Assembly: GCA_022570795.1 (NCBI GenBank)
Contig: JAKUDP010000009.1
Span: forward strand, 434,001 to 498,000
DNA length: 64,000 bases
From: Sphaerulina vaccinii
Lineage: Eukaryota; Ascomycota; Dothideomycetes; Mycosphaerellales; Mycosphaerellaceae
Direction of reading: 5' to 3'
Made by a program: the position numbers and the translations under genes. The notes below the pieces were generated by a model. It was not told the DNA's origin and searched no databases. It was given only the letters and a program-made list of their open reading frames with translations. Of this stretch, positions 52,501-63,049 are shown piece by piece (position 1 is the first letter of the stretch; each line of letters opens with the position of its first letter).

Positions 52501-52671
52501 ATGCGCGAGAGCGTTTGCAGTCTGAACATCCTGCGGTGGGTCGACGTCCATCATCCATCTATTTTGTCTGTATCCACCCAGATACTGCAGATTCCCGCTC
52601 GCTTCTCTTATCGCATTTCTTTCCTCCTCTACTCTTCTCTTCTTCGTTGGCGCCTCGTCGGAGACCACCAT
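49588..52671 (-). CDS. SP-RING (PIAS/Siz-like) SUMO E3 ligase
   Basis: A single open exon of 1027 residues. SP-RING proteins promote SUMO transfer from Ubc9 to nuclear targets. The SP-RING is near 890-960: G-A-N-C-L-H-K-D-V-F-D-L-E, then W-R-C-P-L-C-R-G-D-I-R-P, giving the C-x-H...C-x2-C pattern. A PINIT-like region of strands lies before it (about 680-880). The N-terminal half is long, Gln- and Pro-rich and largely disordered, as in Zmiz-type proteins. Two SUMO-interacting motifs are visible: VVVTIDLDEEEE near 68-80 and VVEVIELD at the very C-terminus. Basic KKRR near residue 10 could be a nuclear signal. It is longer than yeast Siz1 (904) and fission-yeast Pli1. The frame continues past the stop, described separately. 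Confidence 0.82.
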   Translation of the reverse strand: MVVSDEAPTKKRRVEEERNAIREASGNLQYLGGYRQNRWMMDVDPPQDVQTANALAHAENARRSQKPVVVTIDLDEEEEGANVAGATARLPSQPGGVQSRPQLVNYQSGLSTPQITNMTKSMEAVRTQPSLPSPAPSDENINSPTFAENQIAALRNRGVQRLSTDMSMATMSGRGSPVAMRSPVQVQLPQQRQQQHLPRNISISQHMGVPQPVLSPQFQYPQLPLQNLPQVQMQHQRQASHHQRQSTQGNAQRTGQPLQSPPIVPSNQPPPQQGQPHQPSYHASRIAKQVLHDRINAMEQAMQPRLTATDNGRLTLLRFAVEKEDWFYQVLSQLFCMRTVMPTLLPKSLKDLPVASWEQLGGLLVPNTEVNNELLMFFSEFPEPIMDLYSDPHNAREIYEARVQAVKTFLLALPQHWEGLTQSCRQNLAPPLVEDMITILHLHSMVLQNTCFRAIARMFWGTEESPGMKVLEGLHELDQQTCMQGKWRRTPSEKHHAYAALRAVYEHWDAYRKRLQQRTSFSPTTQPFAVPPEIHALFGTMPRSMMPPVTQQMQNLQMPPQQIQDHWQPPSSAQQVHQIQQNQRRLQASQAAGGRQQNRGSIPQSPNVLMPGGPHMQQFLPAARQGLAPATHAAQNNLPGQPPLKKRLAFPTPLEIPRPQPTHPEPNRSGLHQAHLRSPNLIPADLKQDAPGLYRYVTGFAMLPVTIKKRIPVQVVDFELLGDAFDKVANTIAAATGSGLPSTRVISEDSLMYRVRCCAVPATGFTSESSWIVADNSWPEELSFELNGQQLYTRRKLHHGRYLPIDVTSHVIRGTNTLKIYLNRSPHDNRRFDYALAVETIGFMSHDTIKNGLGRVTAEGSLAAIKKALSGGSDNNDDDIAVTSSNMTISIVEPLSQARLVDVPVRGANCLHKDVFDLEVFLSVCKRERPEWPTVVDCWRCPLCRGDIRPQTLIVDEFLVDVRAELEKRNLTDTKAIVIETDGTWKPKKEERSGVRSPSLEREDGGRSTSAATPSAPTKVVEVIELD

Positions 52672-53730
52672 CAGAGCGGTGCACCGTCAGACATTTGACA
52701 CCTCACAGTCTGCAACGCGCCGTTGACGCGCATAAAACTCGCTTTTCTTCGCTCTGCGATTGTACTCTCGTCGCTAGAAGTTCGGTGCGCTGTCGTTGCA
52801 CCGCAGCAGCGGCTGCAAGCACTATATAAAACGCGCTATGCTGTTAGAGTGCTGCGTGCTGCGTGTCACTCGCGCGTTGTTGCCGTGAAGAGCGGCGGTG
52901 AGGGTCAGAAATTGGACTGTGAAGTGTGAGAGTCAGAGTTGATTGCCAGACACAATCGCAATTCGCGGGCGATGGAGGAGTCTGCGGCGTAGTAGTGTGA
53001 GGACGATCTGGGACCGCATTCGGACAGGAATGAACACCCTTCGACTGTTCGGTTTGCTTCATTATGCCCAACGAATCTCATAGTGAACACCATCCCTCCT
53101 CGATATCAATATCAAGGTCCGTCCCCGCCAACATGATCGATCCCTGTAGACAAATCATCGTTGGATTCGTCGAAAAGGTGAACCCTTGGCCCAGACCGTT
53201 TGTTCTTCGAGAAAGAGAAGGCGAAACTTGTGATTTGCCGGACAGATCACATCGGCCAAGACTAGACTAGTAGGCTAACGATCTTGTTGTTGACCTTCGC
53301 TCGTCGTCGTAGTCGTCTATACTATACACACGGCAATCTACTATCGAGTCCGGAAACTGAGGTGGTGGCAAGGTGTTTCATCTCGGGTCGATATGCGCAC
53401 AACTTTCCCAATCTCCTGCTTTGCTGTTCCTGAGAGCGAACGGACGACCGATCCAATCATACCACGGCACGTCGACCTCCAACGACCACACTATCGCGCA
53501 ACACCACCTACGCCGACACGCTCCTCTCCACCTACGGCCGACCCGCACGCCGATGTTGCGACGTCCTGGCGCGCAAAAGACAGGTGGTGGTGATGAAGCT
53601 GTAGCCATTGCGATCGTGGAACGAGCAGCTCCGCCCGCCCCGCTACCGTCTTAGACAGACGTACACGGTGGTCATTACGATACAGAGCGAGCAGCGATTG
53701 ATCACGACCAGTCTCTCGCGACGAGCGAAG
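52672..53730. other. divergent promoter region with a TATA element
   Basis: About 1.06 kb between the minus-strand SUMO ligase and the plus-strand BOI-like gene. A TATATAAA element lies at 52823-52830. Open frames here lack domains; most probably belong to 5' leaders. No RNA gene seen. Confidence 0.45.
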
Positions 53731-56700
53731 ATGGCGAAGAATGGAGCAGGCAATGCGCAGGCGGGCTCGATCCTGCTGGTGGTGCATGATTTCCAGGCGA
53801 GGAGCCCAGACGAGCTCAGCCTGGCCAAGGGTGATCGTATCGAGCTCATAGAAAGGTGCGTCTGCATTACTGCAACACGAACACATCCCCAGGAACCACA
53901 CAGCCTAACGCGCCGGTAGGGACGACGATTTCGGCGATGGTTGGTAAGTTTTGGCTTCCACTGCCTTCCGGTTTCGCGCCTGGTGGCCTGACAGCGAGTA
54001 GGTTTTTGGGAAAGCATCTCACCAACGGCAGCAGTGGCCTGTTTCCTGAGGGTAGGTTGACCTGACCCTGTCAAAAGCCAATGCCATTGCATTGCTTTAT
54101 AATAGTATCATGGTCGGGATGTGCGCTGACTACTCGGGCAGTGTATACCACGCCGGCTCCCAAAGGTACGCTAACCAACAGCACTCACAAGCGTGGCACA
54201 AGTGATGCGGCTCCCATTCTGGCAGCGCAGTCTGCCGCATCCAACCTGGCTATGCCCGCGACGGTCTCAGGTTCAGGCCAGCGGAATGTCTTAGCAACGC
54301 AGTCTCTCCCACCCGTGGCAAGCGGTGCGCAGAATCCATTGATGTCGACAGCTCTCCGAACATCTCTGCCAGCCAGTAACGGCACCACAGGCGGCCGAAC
54401 GTTCACCATAACGTCAGATTCGCCCGTTATGAGCGAGACATTGTCTGTGATTGACGAGCACATTACGGACATGAAGTCACCTCGTGCTTCCTACGTCAAT
54501 GGCAACAAACGAGATACTGTAGGCAGCGTCTACTCGGCGCAACAACAGTACCGGCGATCGTATATTGCTGGCGCAGAAACTGATGAAGAGGAGCACCAGT
54601 TGCACACTGAAGAGGAGGTTATGTCGTGGGGACCAGAGCGCGTGGCGGAGTACCTCGAGGACAACGGTGTTGAAAAGGCCCACTGCAATGTCTTCAGAGA
54701 CCAGGAGATTAGTGGAGAGGTCTTGCTCGCTATGGACCAGAACAGCTTGTTCATCAAGGAATTTGAGCTCGGAGCTATTGGCCGGAGGCTACGGACATGG
54801 CACAAGATAAAAGCCCTGCAGGACGAAACGAAACGAAGTATGATGCCAGAGATGGAGCGAGATCGAACCAACTCTGAGTACTCTGTCGGAGCAGACGCTG
54901 AGGAGGGTGCAGTTGATACCTCCAACGTGGCGAGGAATCGCAGCTCGACAATCGGTGCACCAGCTCTGCCTCGAGGACTTAGTTCGGCCAAGCGGAACAG
55001 TGGCGACAACATCCCAACTCGCAGTACAACTATGCCCGAGCAGCAGATGCCATACGTCCCTGGTGGTACCAGACGTGTCAGCGCAGGCATGTCACCCCTG
55101 CAGGCCATTACATCTGCGCCCCGAGAGGCTACTCAACGACCATCAGCACAAGGCATTCGAAATCTGAATCATTCTAGGCGACATTCAAGTATAGACTCGA
55201 CTTCCACGGACGGCGCAACTCGCACGGGGCATCGCAAGAAGCCTTCGCTCGATCAAAGATGGGAACCTGGACAACATGTCAATGGCGGGCATAAATACAC
55301 TGCTAGCACGGACTCGCAGTTTGCGGACAGGAAGTCGAGCGTTCTTTCACCTGCTTCTCCCGAGGACCTTGATCGTGGCTATTTCTCATCGACCGAAGTT
55401 GACTCCAGGTCACGCAGATCGATGCTCACGAAAAGAAACTCGACTTCTATCAGCCAGTCTAACGTGATCAGTCCGATTCAAGAGAGGACAAGCAGCTTTC
55501 AAAACGCGACGCCGGAGCTGCGGGAACCAGTCAGTCCGGTAGGAGGTCCAACTTCGCATCACACCAACGCGATGAACGCAATCAACAGCAAGTTTGGGAA
55601 GTATCGTTCAACTACTGCTCCTACAGTCAGTAGCAAACTCGGCCCTGTGCATCCTATCGTGACAAAGCTTGATCATGGAAGTACTCAATCTCTGGATGCG
55701 ATTGCTGCTAGCCCGACGAAGATGGATGACAATGGCAGTACGGCGTCAAGTGATAAGCCTCTGCCAGTTGCACCCTCTGATAGGCCAAGTCCAAGGATCA
55801 ACATGGGCATGTTCTCTTCTGCGAAAGCCAAGATGACTGGACTGCGCTCGATCAGCGATGCCGTGACCAAGGACGAGAAGAGATCGCCAACGAAGACAGA
55901 CTCTTCGCTGAAGTCGCCTACCAGGACAGGCTCATCTACGCCAAGCACTGAAGGAAAGAGTTTCGATCTCAGCAAGTCTGATATGCACTCCCGCGCATCG
56001 ACGGGATCAGCTGGTGGCTTGATGCCGCCGCCGCCTGTGAAACGACCCCGAGCCAAGACGAAGACCAAGAAATCTACATCAGCTTACACTAGCGGCCTCG
56101 AGCAGAAAACACCACAAGAGGCGATGATCTCATGCGACTATTCGGGGTGGATGAAGAAGAAGAGCGGATCTCTCATGACAACCTGGAAAACGCGGCTGTT
56201 CGTCCTCAAAGGCTGCCGACTTTCTTATTACTACACGGACGATGATTCGGAGGAGAAAGGACTCATTGACATAGCATTTCACAGAGTGCTTCCTGCGCAT
56301 AATGAGACATTGACTGGACTGCATGCGACTGTCACTGGTGCATCTGCAGGTGCCACAAGCCCCATGCATGGGTCGACTCCGACACTGGCGCAGCAAGACC
56401 TGAGAGATCATCCACCTCAGAAAGGCGAGGAGGGCGAGGGTATGTTCATATTCAAGCTCGTGCCGCCAAAGGCTGGACTGTCGAAAGGTGTCAATTTCAC
56501 GAAACCTGCTGTGCACTACTTTGCGGTCAACTCGAGGCAAGAAGGCCGACTCTGGATGGCAGCACTCATGAAAGCCACTATCGATAGGGACGATACAGGC
56601 GTTGTCACGACTACTTACAACCAGAAGACCATTTCATTGCAAAAGGCAAGAGCGCGCCGCGAACGTCCGCCAGCATTGAAGGAAGATCCTCCGATCGTTG

Positions 56701-56942
56701 ACATCAACGTAGATGGCATTGTAGAACTTCCTGCAGCGGAAGGGGAGGGCGAGAGGGGACTCGGTATCGGCGGTTTGCTCGACGGTGACTCCACCTTGGT
56801 TGAAGAGGATTCCACCACCGCTGGCGTGCAAGAAAATGGCAGCATGCTCGACACGAGCTCGATCGCGCCAAGCACGATCGCGACCGCTACCGAGAGCGAG
56901 TACAACGAACCAGAACGCGAATCTATTGCACTGAATGCCTAG
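53731..56942 (+). CDS. BOI2: SH3-SAM-PH polarity protein, Boi1/Boi2/Pob1 type
   Basis: Four exons: 53731-53855, 53920-53943, 54002-54051 and 54142-56942 (introns 64, 58 and 90 nt), giving 999 residues. The N-terminal SH3 (about 12-70) is assembled from the first four exons: LVVHDFQARSPDELSLAKGD, then DDDFGDGW, then FLGKHLTNGSSGLFPEVY. The second exon is only 24 nt. A SAM domain follows near 195-265 (MSWGPERVAEYLEDNGVEKA ... GAIGRRLRTWHKI). A long Ser-rich linker leads to a C-terminal PH domain from about 690 (SGWMKKKSGSLMTTWKTRLF ... GRLWMAALMKA). This layout matches yeast Boi1/2 and fission-yeast Pob1, which act at the bud neck or hyphal tip with Cdc42 and the exocyst. Confidence 0.92.
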
Positions 56943-58702
56943 GCAGGCTCACACATTACCAGACATCACACATATGGAGGTTTATTGCTACTTTGTTCAG
57001 CGAAGCGACGGCGTTCAACATAGCGCTGAGCTATACTTTGGTACTTTGGACGAGGGAAACGATGGAATGGCTGATACCCGAAACTCGAGAATGTTTCATA
57101 CATTAATTGTAAGCAGTACCTTAGGATCACGATCCTAGATGCTTTCAAGTACATCCTGCTCTATCCTCTAATTCCTTCTAACCTTCACGAGACTAGTCAG
57201 CCTCCTGCTCTCATGAATGCTAGCAACACGACTTACATACAATGCACGCAGGATGACAACGCAGACATGTCATCTTGATGTTGCTGTGGTACTAGTGCTG
57301 GACGAGCTTGAAGAACTTGATGCCGCTGATGTGGTTGGTACTGATGTGTTGCTTTTAGGCTGTGAAGGCATTGCAGAGGGAGGTGTTAAATGAGTCGGAA
57401 GATGGTGTATATATGGCATTTTCGAGGAGTCGTATCTTTCTCCAATGTCTAATCTGAGTCGGTTCATTTGTGGTTCAGAGTCATACAAAAGTATATAGAC
57501 TACCATTGAAGCCCCAAACCGCCTAGGGGCACTGGGTTATATCACTCCATGGATGTATGAGTCTTCACCATTGCTAATCCACGGCTTTCATGCTCGCTCA
57601 CACCTGATAACCATACCTCATCAAGCTGCGTGTTCTGCGTACGTCTACTCTACCGATCTCGAGGCCCTACGTGCTGAGACCCTACATACTTTCAACTCAA
57701 TAAGGTAGGTGACATGCAGCGACATCGCAAGGATCGAGAATGCTTCCAGTAGCCACGCATTGAAAGTGGTTGCCTGATGCCTCAAGCGGATTTTCACCGC
57801 TGCTTCTGTGTGACTGTGAGCAAGCATCGTGTCTGCCTACATTGGCCTCGTAATTTCGTGACGAGTATAGTCTACGTGCTCTCGTAGTGCTTTTTGGTAG
57901 CGATGTTGTATTGTTGTTTTGACGTCGTCAGGAAAACCGGAGTGCTCTCCGTAGCGGCCTAGAGCCGGGACGGTTTCTTCCTTCGCCCTGCTCACACGAC
58001 CACCAACAACCACCATCGTGTCGGAATACACTCGTCTCGAGTCTCCAATTAACTGACCGCGACGTGAGGTGTAGTCGAGACCTTACAACGTGCTCAGCCA
58101 CAAGTATCGCGCGTGGAGAAGTGTCCTCAAACAGCCGCAGACGCTCGTTGACGATGATCCGCCTTGTCCAAGAAGAACCAGCAGTTTCACAAGACCCAGG
58201 ATTGGAAGCACAGATGTGCCATGAGTCCTACAGCGATGGGAAGACACAATAAGAGGTTCACTGAGGCTAGATGTGGTCGTCTGTGCGGTCTGTTCCTTCT
58301 ACGCGCCGCAAGCCATTCGCTAGCCGCCGGCGTCCATTGGCTGAGAATTCCTGGTTACAGACTACCACGAAACCACTCTATACTATGTCTGGGTCTTGGA
58401 AAAGACAAGAATAAGTTCAGAGATGTCTGAGCGTACTGCCAGTCGCAGAGAAGGCTGATATAAGTACGACCAGTGTTGAGTATCTGGCTAGAATCATACC
58501 ATCAACCTTTCACGACTCTCTTTTGTGCTTCCATATCTCTTTTGCTTGCTTTTCTCTTAACGACTTCACTAGCAAAGATCTCCCGCTGGCAGGGGTCACG
58601 ACAACTACGAATCTGGCAACTACTATACAGAAACGACGATCACGAAAAGCACTTCATATCTTTATACAGCCAGCATCATCGAATCAGCATACACGCACAG
58701 AC
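56943..58702. other. intergenic stretch of 1.76 kb
   Basis: No recognisable coding sequence. A minus-strand frame at 57506-57270 ends in a serine/threonine run, but it has no domain and its reverse strand is similarly open. Part of this stretch must be the BOI-like 3' end and the promoter of the next gene. Confidence 0.5.
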
Positions 58703-59355
58703 ATGCCTGTCCCCGAATATGGCGCTGCTCCTTTGGCAAAGACCTTCGTCCTAGTACGCGGCCTTTCGCTCATCTGCATGATCGCCATTGTTGGCATGAC
58801 TGCGAACTTTGTCGCAGAGATAGTAGGCTCCAGTGTCGAGCCACCGAAAGAGATAGTCGGAACACTGGTCATCGTAAGTTCTCTAGTCGCACTCCCTTAC
58901 ACAAATTACTGAATTTATGGAACCAGACATGCCTCGCTGCACTCTACTGTCTCATCAGCATACCTTTCTTCTATGCCCAAGCCAATCTCGGTCTCCTCAT
59001 CATGACAGCAACCGATTTCCTTCTTTTGCTGGCGTTCATCATCGTCTCAGTCGTCCTAGGCAGACCTCTGTCATTCCTGAACTGCGTGAACGCTGCAAAT
59101 CTGGACGCTGCTGGAAATGCTCACTCAGTGGCGGCCTTCGCTCAAGCTCTATCGGATAATGTTGGCAAGTCGGGCAGCACATTAGCTCTCGGAGATTGGG
59201 CAGGCCTTACTAAGGCTAATTGCTATGAGACGAAGTCTATTTGGGGATTGTGTATCAGCTTGGCGATACTGTTCACTTGTTCGACTTGTATTCTTCCAAC
59301 TTTGTGGTTCAAGGCTAGGAAGGCGGGTGGAGGAGGTGGAAAGTCGGTGGTGTAA
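58703..59355 (+). CDS. four-TM MARVEL-like membrane protein
   Basis: Exons 58703-58873 and 58927-59355 (53-nt intron, donor GTAAGT) give 199 residues. There are four hydrophobic helices: about 15-40 (VLVRGLSLICMIAIVGMTAN), 54-77 (spanning the splice, LVITCLAALYCLISIPFFYA), 80-103 (LLIMTATDFLLLLAFIIVSV) and 162-186 (LCISLAILFTCSTCILPTLW). A loop of about 55 residues with two Cys separates the last two. The short cytosolic tail is glycine-rich with a basic residue. This layout is that of fungal MARVEL-domain proteins (Nce102/eisosome relatives). No function can be assigned from sequence. Confidence 0.75.
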
Positions 59356-60154
59356 ATTTTGTCTGAACGATGAGAGGCGGATATCATGAGATTGCTGCTA
59401 CTGTGATGGCAGATGAAGACTATAGAGGACGGCGTTGCTGGAAAGTCAGGCAGTGCCGACTGGTAATGTTTGAGTACTCAAGAAAACGGTGGTACGATCA
59501 TCCAAGAGCATTAGATCACAGAAGACACATCATTCTTTACCCCTGCTGTCCTCTTCGTTTTACGCAAAAGTTCGCTTGTGATCTCTGCTGCCACATTAAT
59601 GTGAGCCAGGCACCAGAGCATCTCCGAGAACGAGTGCAAATATAGATGCTTGGCTATGCTGGAGCGGAGAGGCGCGGAGTGGGCGACGTCTACGAGAAAG
59701 ACAGCTGAAACCGAGTGAGTGTCTCTGATAAACTGTTTGGCACGCGCGCTTCCATCGAAACACGGTGCATTATTCTACTTGTGTTATCACATGGAGAACA
59801 ATGTTCTCAAGCTGCATGTTGGCAATGAGATCCTTGAAGGTAGCGCCGATTTGTTTGTACACTCTTCGTTGGTTCACCAGAATGTTCTACTACCTCACCA
59901 CAGTTTCTGACTTTGGTGTTCGGATCCTAATCGTTGATTCACCAGTGCTTCTTTGGCTACACGATAGTCTTGTTCCGCAATTAGCATGCTCTCATCTTGC
60001 TCACGCTACCGAGATGATCATCTCCGTTTCCTTGATATGACGCTCGCGACTGCATGTGGCGCTCGCTCGTGCGGTAGAGGTCCCACCACAACCATTTCTT
60101 TCGTCCTTTCCTCCTCATCACCTCACCAACTCCTCGTGTCCTATCAGCTTGACG
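59356..60154. other. intergenic, nothing recognised
   Basis: About 0.8 kb between two plus-strand genes; open frames show no domain. Confidence 0.45.
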
Positions 60155-60914
60155 ATGAACGAGTCCTTTCGACCTTGGCAGATCCAGCAGGACGTCAGAT
60201 CTGAAGAGCCTCCCGATCCGGAGAATCTTACGGCGAACTTCTGGCCGAAGACGATCAATGTCAGGGGCGTCAGAGCAAGTTCTCCTGAAGTCTTAGGGCC
60301 ATGCGACGTAGTGCTGACCTGTACAATGCAGCTCCAACAGGCAGGCTTCGCTTGCTGGAATATCCAGGAAGAGGCGATGCTGGAAAGTTTCGGCCACTTC
60401 ATTGAACTTCGTAGAGAGGACCCACTTTTCTTTGCAAAGGTCGGTCGAGGCCGACCGTCGAAGATTATTGCGCTGCTTATCCAGTCCCGGTCTGTACAAT
60501 GACAGTTTAGTAGATTGAGAGTGACAGAGCTGACACTAGTTTAGAGGAAGGCCTAGAGGTGAAGCCAGTTGTCAGCGCTGCAAGAGTGGGCACGGACCAT
60601 TTGCGGTAAGCTTCGTCTCAGCGCAATGAGTAGTGTGGTCTGTGGTCTGGCTGTACAATGTGTTTTGCTAACGAGAAGCTGTGTGATAGGAGTGTGTCAA
60701 CTGGGTTGGCTGGTGGAACGATTGCTGTGGCAACTGCAAGTGGCACGATCAGAGCGTCCTCTGTGATCATGATCTGGCTACCGCAAGGATTGCCAAGGAA
60801 CATGAAGATGCGGTGAAATCCAAGAAGGAGGTGTATGTGCCTCCGGAAGGACCTACAAGAAGCGGTCGAACTGTGAAGCAGCCTGAAAGATATGGCGCTG
60901 TGGGTAGGACCTAG
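60155..60914 (+). CDS. DUF3716-type cysteine-motif protein
   Basis: Built by splicing: exons 60155-60489, 60545-60605 and 60690-60914 give 206 residues with every junction in frame. Intron 1 (55 nt) has donor GTCTGT and branch CTGAC. Intron 2 (84 nt) has donor GTAAGC and branch GCTAAC. The join forms S-C-Q-R-C-K-S-G-H-G-P-F-A-E-C-V-N-W-V-G-W-W, then C-C-G-N-C-K-W-H-D-Q-S-V-L-C. This is the C-x2-C-x2-G-x-GPF-x2-CV ... C-x-NC-x-W-x2-Q-x3-C pattern of the fungal DUF3716 domain. The N-terminal part (MNESFRPWQIQQDV ...) and the basic tail (PPEGPTRSGRTVKQPERYG) are unfamiliar. The cysteines may bind zinc, and a nuclear role is guessed for this family. Confidence 0.75.
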
Positions 60915-60956
60915 CTTGGTCATAGTACATTCGAACCGGAGAATTAGCAAAAGATC

Positions 60957-61092
60957 TGGTCCTGCCACGATTCGAACGTGGATCTCTCAGTTTCTGCCAT
61001 AAGGCCAGCACGCGTTTGTGATATTCAGCCGCATAAGCGAACTGATTATCGACGCCTATATACTGAGCGTGCTACCGTTGCACTACAGGGCC
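60957..61092 (-). tRNA. intron-containing tRNA-like gene
   Basis: Read on the minus strand from 61092. Acceptor GGCCCTG pairs with CAGGACC (one C-A mismatch at pair 3-70). The D-arm is GTGC-AACGGTA-GCAC, the anticodon stem CTCAG/CTGAG, the variable loop AGAT, the T-arm CCACG-TTCGAAT-CGTGG, and the discriminator A. The D-arm and T-arm resemble A and B boxes, and TTTT follows. Mature length would be 73 with an intron of about 63 nt in the anticodon loop. The 5' loop half reads T-A-T-A-T-A: taken literally the anticodon is TAT (Ile), but position 33 is A where U is nearly universal. It is either a divergent intron-bearing tRNA or a pseudogene. Isotype unsure. Confidence 0.55.
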
Positions 61093-62253
61093 GGTGATTG
61101 GTTGGTCTTGCTTGGTTGGTTGATCTTGCCGGAGTCCTGTACGTGTAGGCTGTACAAGCGTGAGTTAAGGCCAGCACCAATTGTGCAATCTGCGGACTTA
61201 TGCGCACAGCAACTTGTTGCTACCGAGTTACTGTCATATACTAACTCCTCGTTGTAGCTCTCAACGATCGGCCCGGTTCAGTGGTGAGGTTGATAAGTCG
61301 TCGACAAAGTTGCCGCCCACTAACATTTGAGCAGAGCAGCGTTCGCTAAGGTCTTTCAAGGCCTAAACGGTACTTCTGGATGTGACGGTGCACCATTAGC
61401 TGTGGTCGATTGTTTTGCCTCTTGATCGTTACTTTGCCGTACACTGCTGCTCGCCTTCCGCAATCTGCAGCTTTGCTCCAAACGCTCACGAGTGATTGGT
61501 TTGAAACGCAGTAGTCTCACACTGAGGCTTCACTTAGGTGATCAGGAAGGTCCGCGTTCGATTCGTGGTTGAATCATTTTTGTTTTTCTTCTTTTGTCTT
61601 GTGTCGATCTGCTCGTGCGTAGAGTTGAATCTGTAGAAGTCAGCAGCACTGCTGTGTTGAAAATTTGTTCACTGAGTTCTGAAAGCTTGAGGTAGTGTAT
61701 AGGGAAATGAAGGAGAGTATGTCCTGCCCGTATCTGTACCACAGCCAATGATCTCAACGACTGCAGCTTTTTCAAGGCGCCTTGATCGTTCTAGGCTGGC
61801 GAAGTCAAGCAGAACTGAAGGCGGTTTCCGAAGACTCCAGCCAACCTCTTGCGCAACTCCACGCCTTTCCTCCTTCTTTCATGGCCAACTCACCTTGATG
61901 AGGAGGGAAAGAGAAGGCCGTAAATCAGCCATATTACACATGTAAGTGAGAGAGAGAGGAAAGAAAGAAACGAGAGTGTCGTGAATGATTGGGGAATCTG
62001 TTCTCGTTGCCATTCTGCGTCGCAGCGCACTCGTGGGTGTCGCCAGGCCTTTAAGCTAATGAAAGCGAAGCCACTTCACGCCGTCTTCTATCGCCGCATG
62101 GTCGTTCCCGAATACACCATACGCCAAGCATGAGCCGTCAGCAGTAATGTCCTGTTTCTCGCCTGTCAGCCACCGGCCCCACCCATCTTCCTTTCAAAGT
62201 GTGTCCTCACCTTGCGCCTTCCTGAAACCTCATCTCTTCATGACTCGTCACGC
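61093..62253. other. intergenic with a worn tRNA-like sequence
   Basis: About 1.16 kb. At 61551-61575 the plus strand reads CCGCG-TTCGATT-CGTGG followed by TTGAATC-A and a run of T, like the 3' half of a tRNA with a pol III terminator. A matching 5' half is not clear (GATTGG at about 61494 pairs only partly). No protein gene recognised. Confidence 0.4.
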
Positions 62254-62575
62254 TTATCGCGAAGCGCTCCAGACGTTCTTCAAGAATCCATCTCTCTGTG
62301 TCAGGCGGTTCATGGCATCGTCGCTCTCGCCCATGGCGCGGACGAAACCGCAAAGGGCGTAGACCTGGTTCTCGCCAGTGGCACGGCCGTTCTCGTCAAC
62401 CTTTGCGACGGAAAGCTGGACAGAGGCGTGGTCCTTGGCCTTGATGATGCGGTTGGTGGCAGAGCACTTGCGTGGGACGTAGCTACGAGAAATATTAGTT
62501 TCTGCAGGCAGACTCGAGGACATGGACTTCGGTGGTCGCGTACAGGTCGACGAGCTCTCCGCGTTCGTTCTCCAT
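62254..62575 (-). CDS. RPS21: 40S ribosomal protein eS21
   Basis: Exons 62575-62544 and 62482-62254 (61-nt intron) give 86 residues, one fewer than yeast Rps21. It lies on the solvent side of the 40S platform and is needed for 20S pre-rRNA maturation. The start MENERGELVDL is joined by the splice to YVPRKCSATNRIIKAKDHAS, the conserved core, and the protein ends GFLKNVWSASR. The donor is GTACGC right after the tenth codon, a typical early intron in a ribosomal protein gene. Unspliced readings extending upstream and downstream are artefacts. Confidence 0.96.
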
Positions 62576-63049
62576 TTTGACGGACGGTAGTTTCGGGGTG
62601 GTGGAGGAGTGTTGTGAGGGAGTGTGCGGCGGAAGTGGATGTCTGTTCGTCTGTTCGTCTGTTCGAGATGCAATATCGGAGGTCGGCGTGTGAGAACGGC
62701 ATGGCCCGGCCCGGCTTGGCTCGGCTCCTTCCCTTCCCTTCTTGCACCTTCTTGCACTTGCACTTTCACGCGACATCACTCTCACCGTTCCAACACCACA
62801 AGACTCAATTACCACTACAGCCATTGTGTATACGCACTGGACTGATCACAAAGATGTGATAGGAAGAGATGGGCATCTAAAGGACGACGACACATTTTGA
62901 AGTTCTATAGCAAGGCTGTTTAGCACGCATCTAGTCCAATTGCTTCACAATCGCCCATCAACTCGCTCACTCCGGACGATGGACCGACTGGGTCCGGAGG
63001 TGGTAGCCACTCGCCAAACCATATTAATCGCATATTGTTGCGAGAGTGC
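62576..63049. other. upstream of eS21 and 3' side of transporter gene
   Basis: About 470 bases with the eS21 promoter. It includes a short pyrimidine/purine-biased segment with repeated cttccc/gtctgttc units near 62640-62740. No gene seen. Confidence 0.45.

Noticed and set aside
53064..53270. 68-codon plus-strand frame between SUMO ligase and BOI-like gene
   Set aside because: No domain, and it lies in the shared promoter region.
62254..62769. 171-codon reading upstream of eS21
   Set aside because: It reads through the intron and 5' leader. Only the part after the acceptor is eS21.
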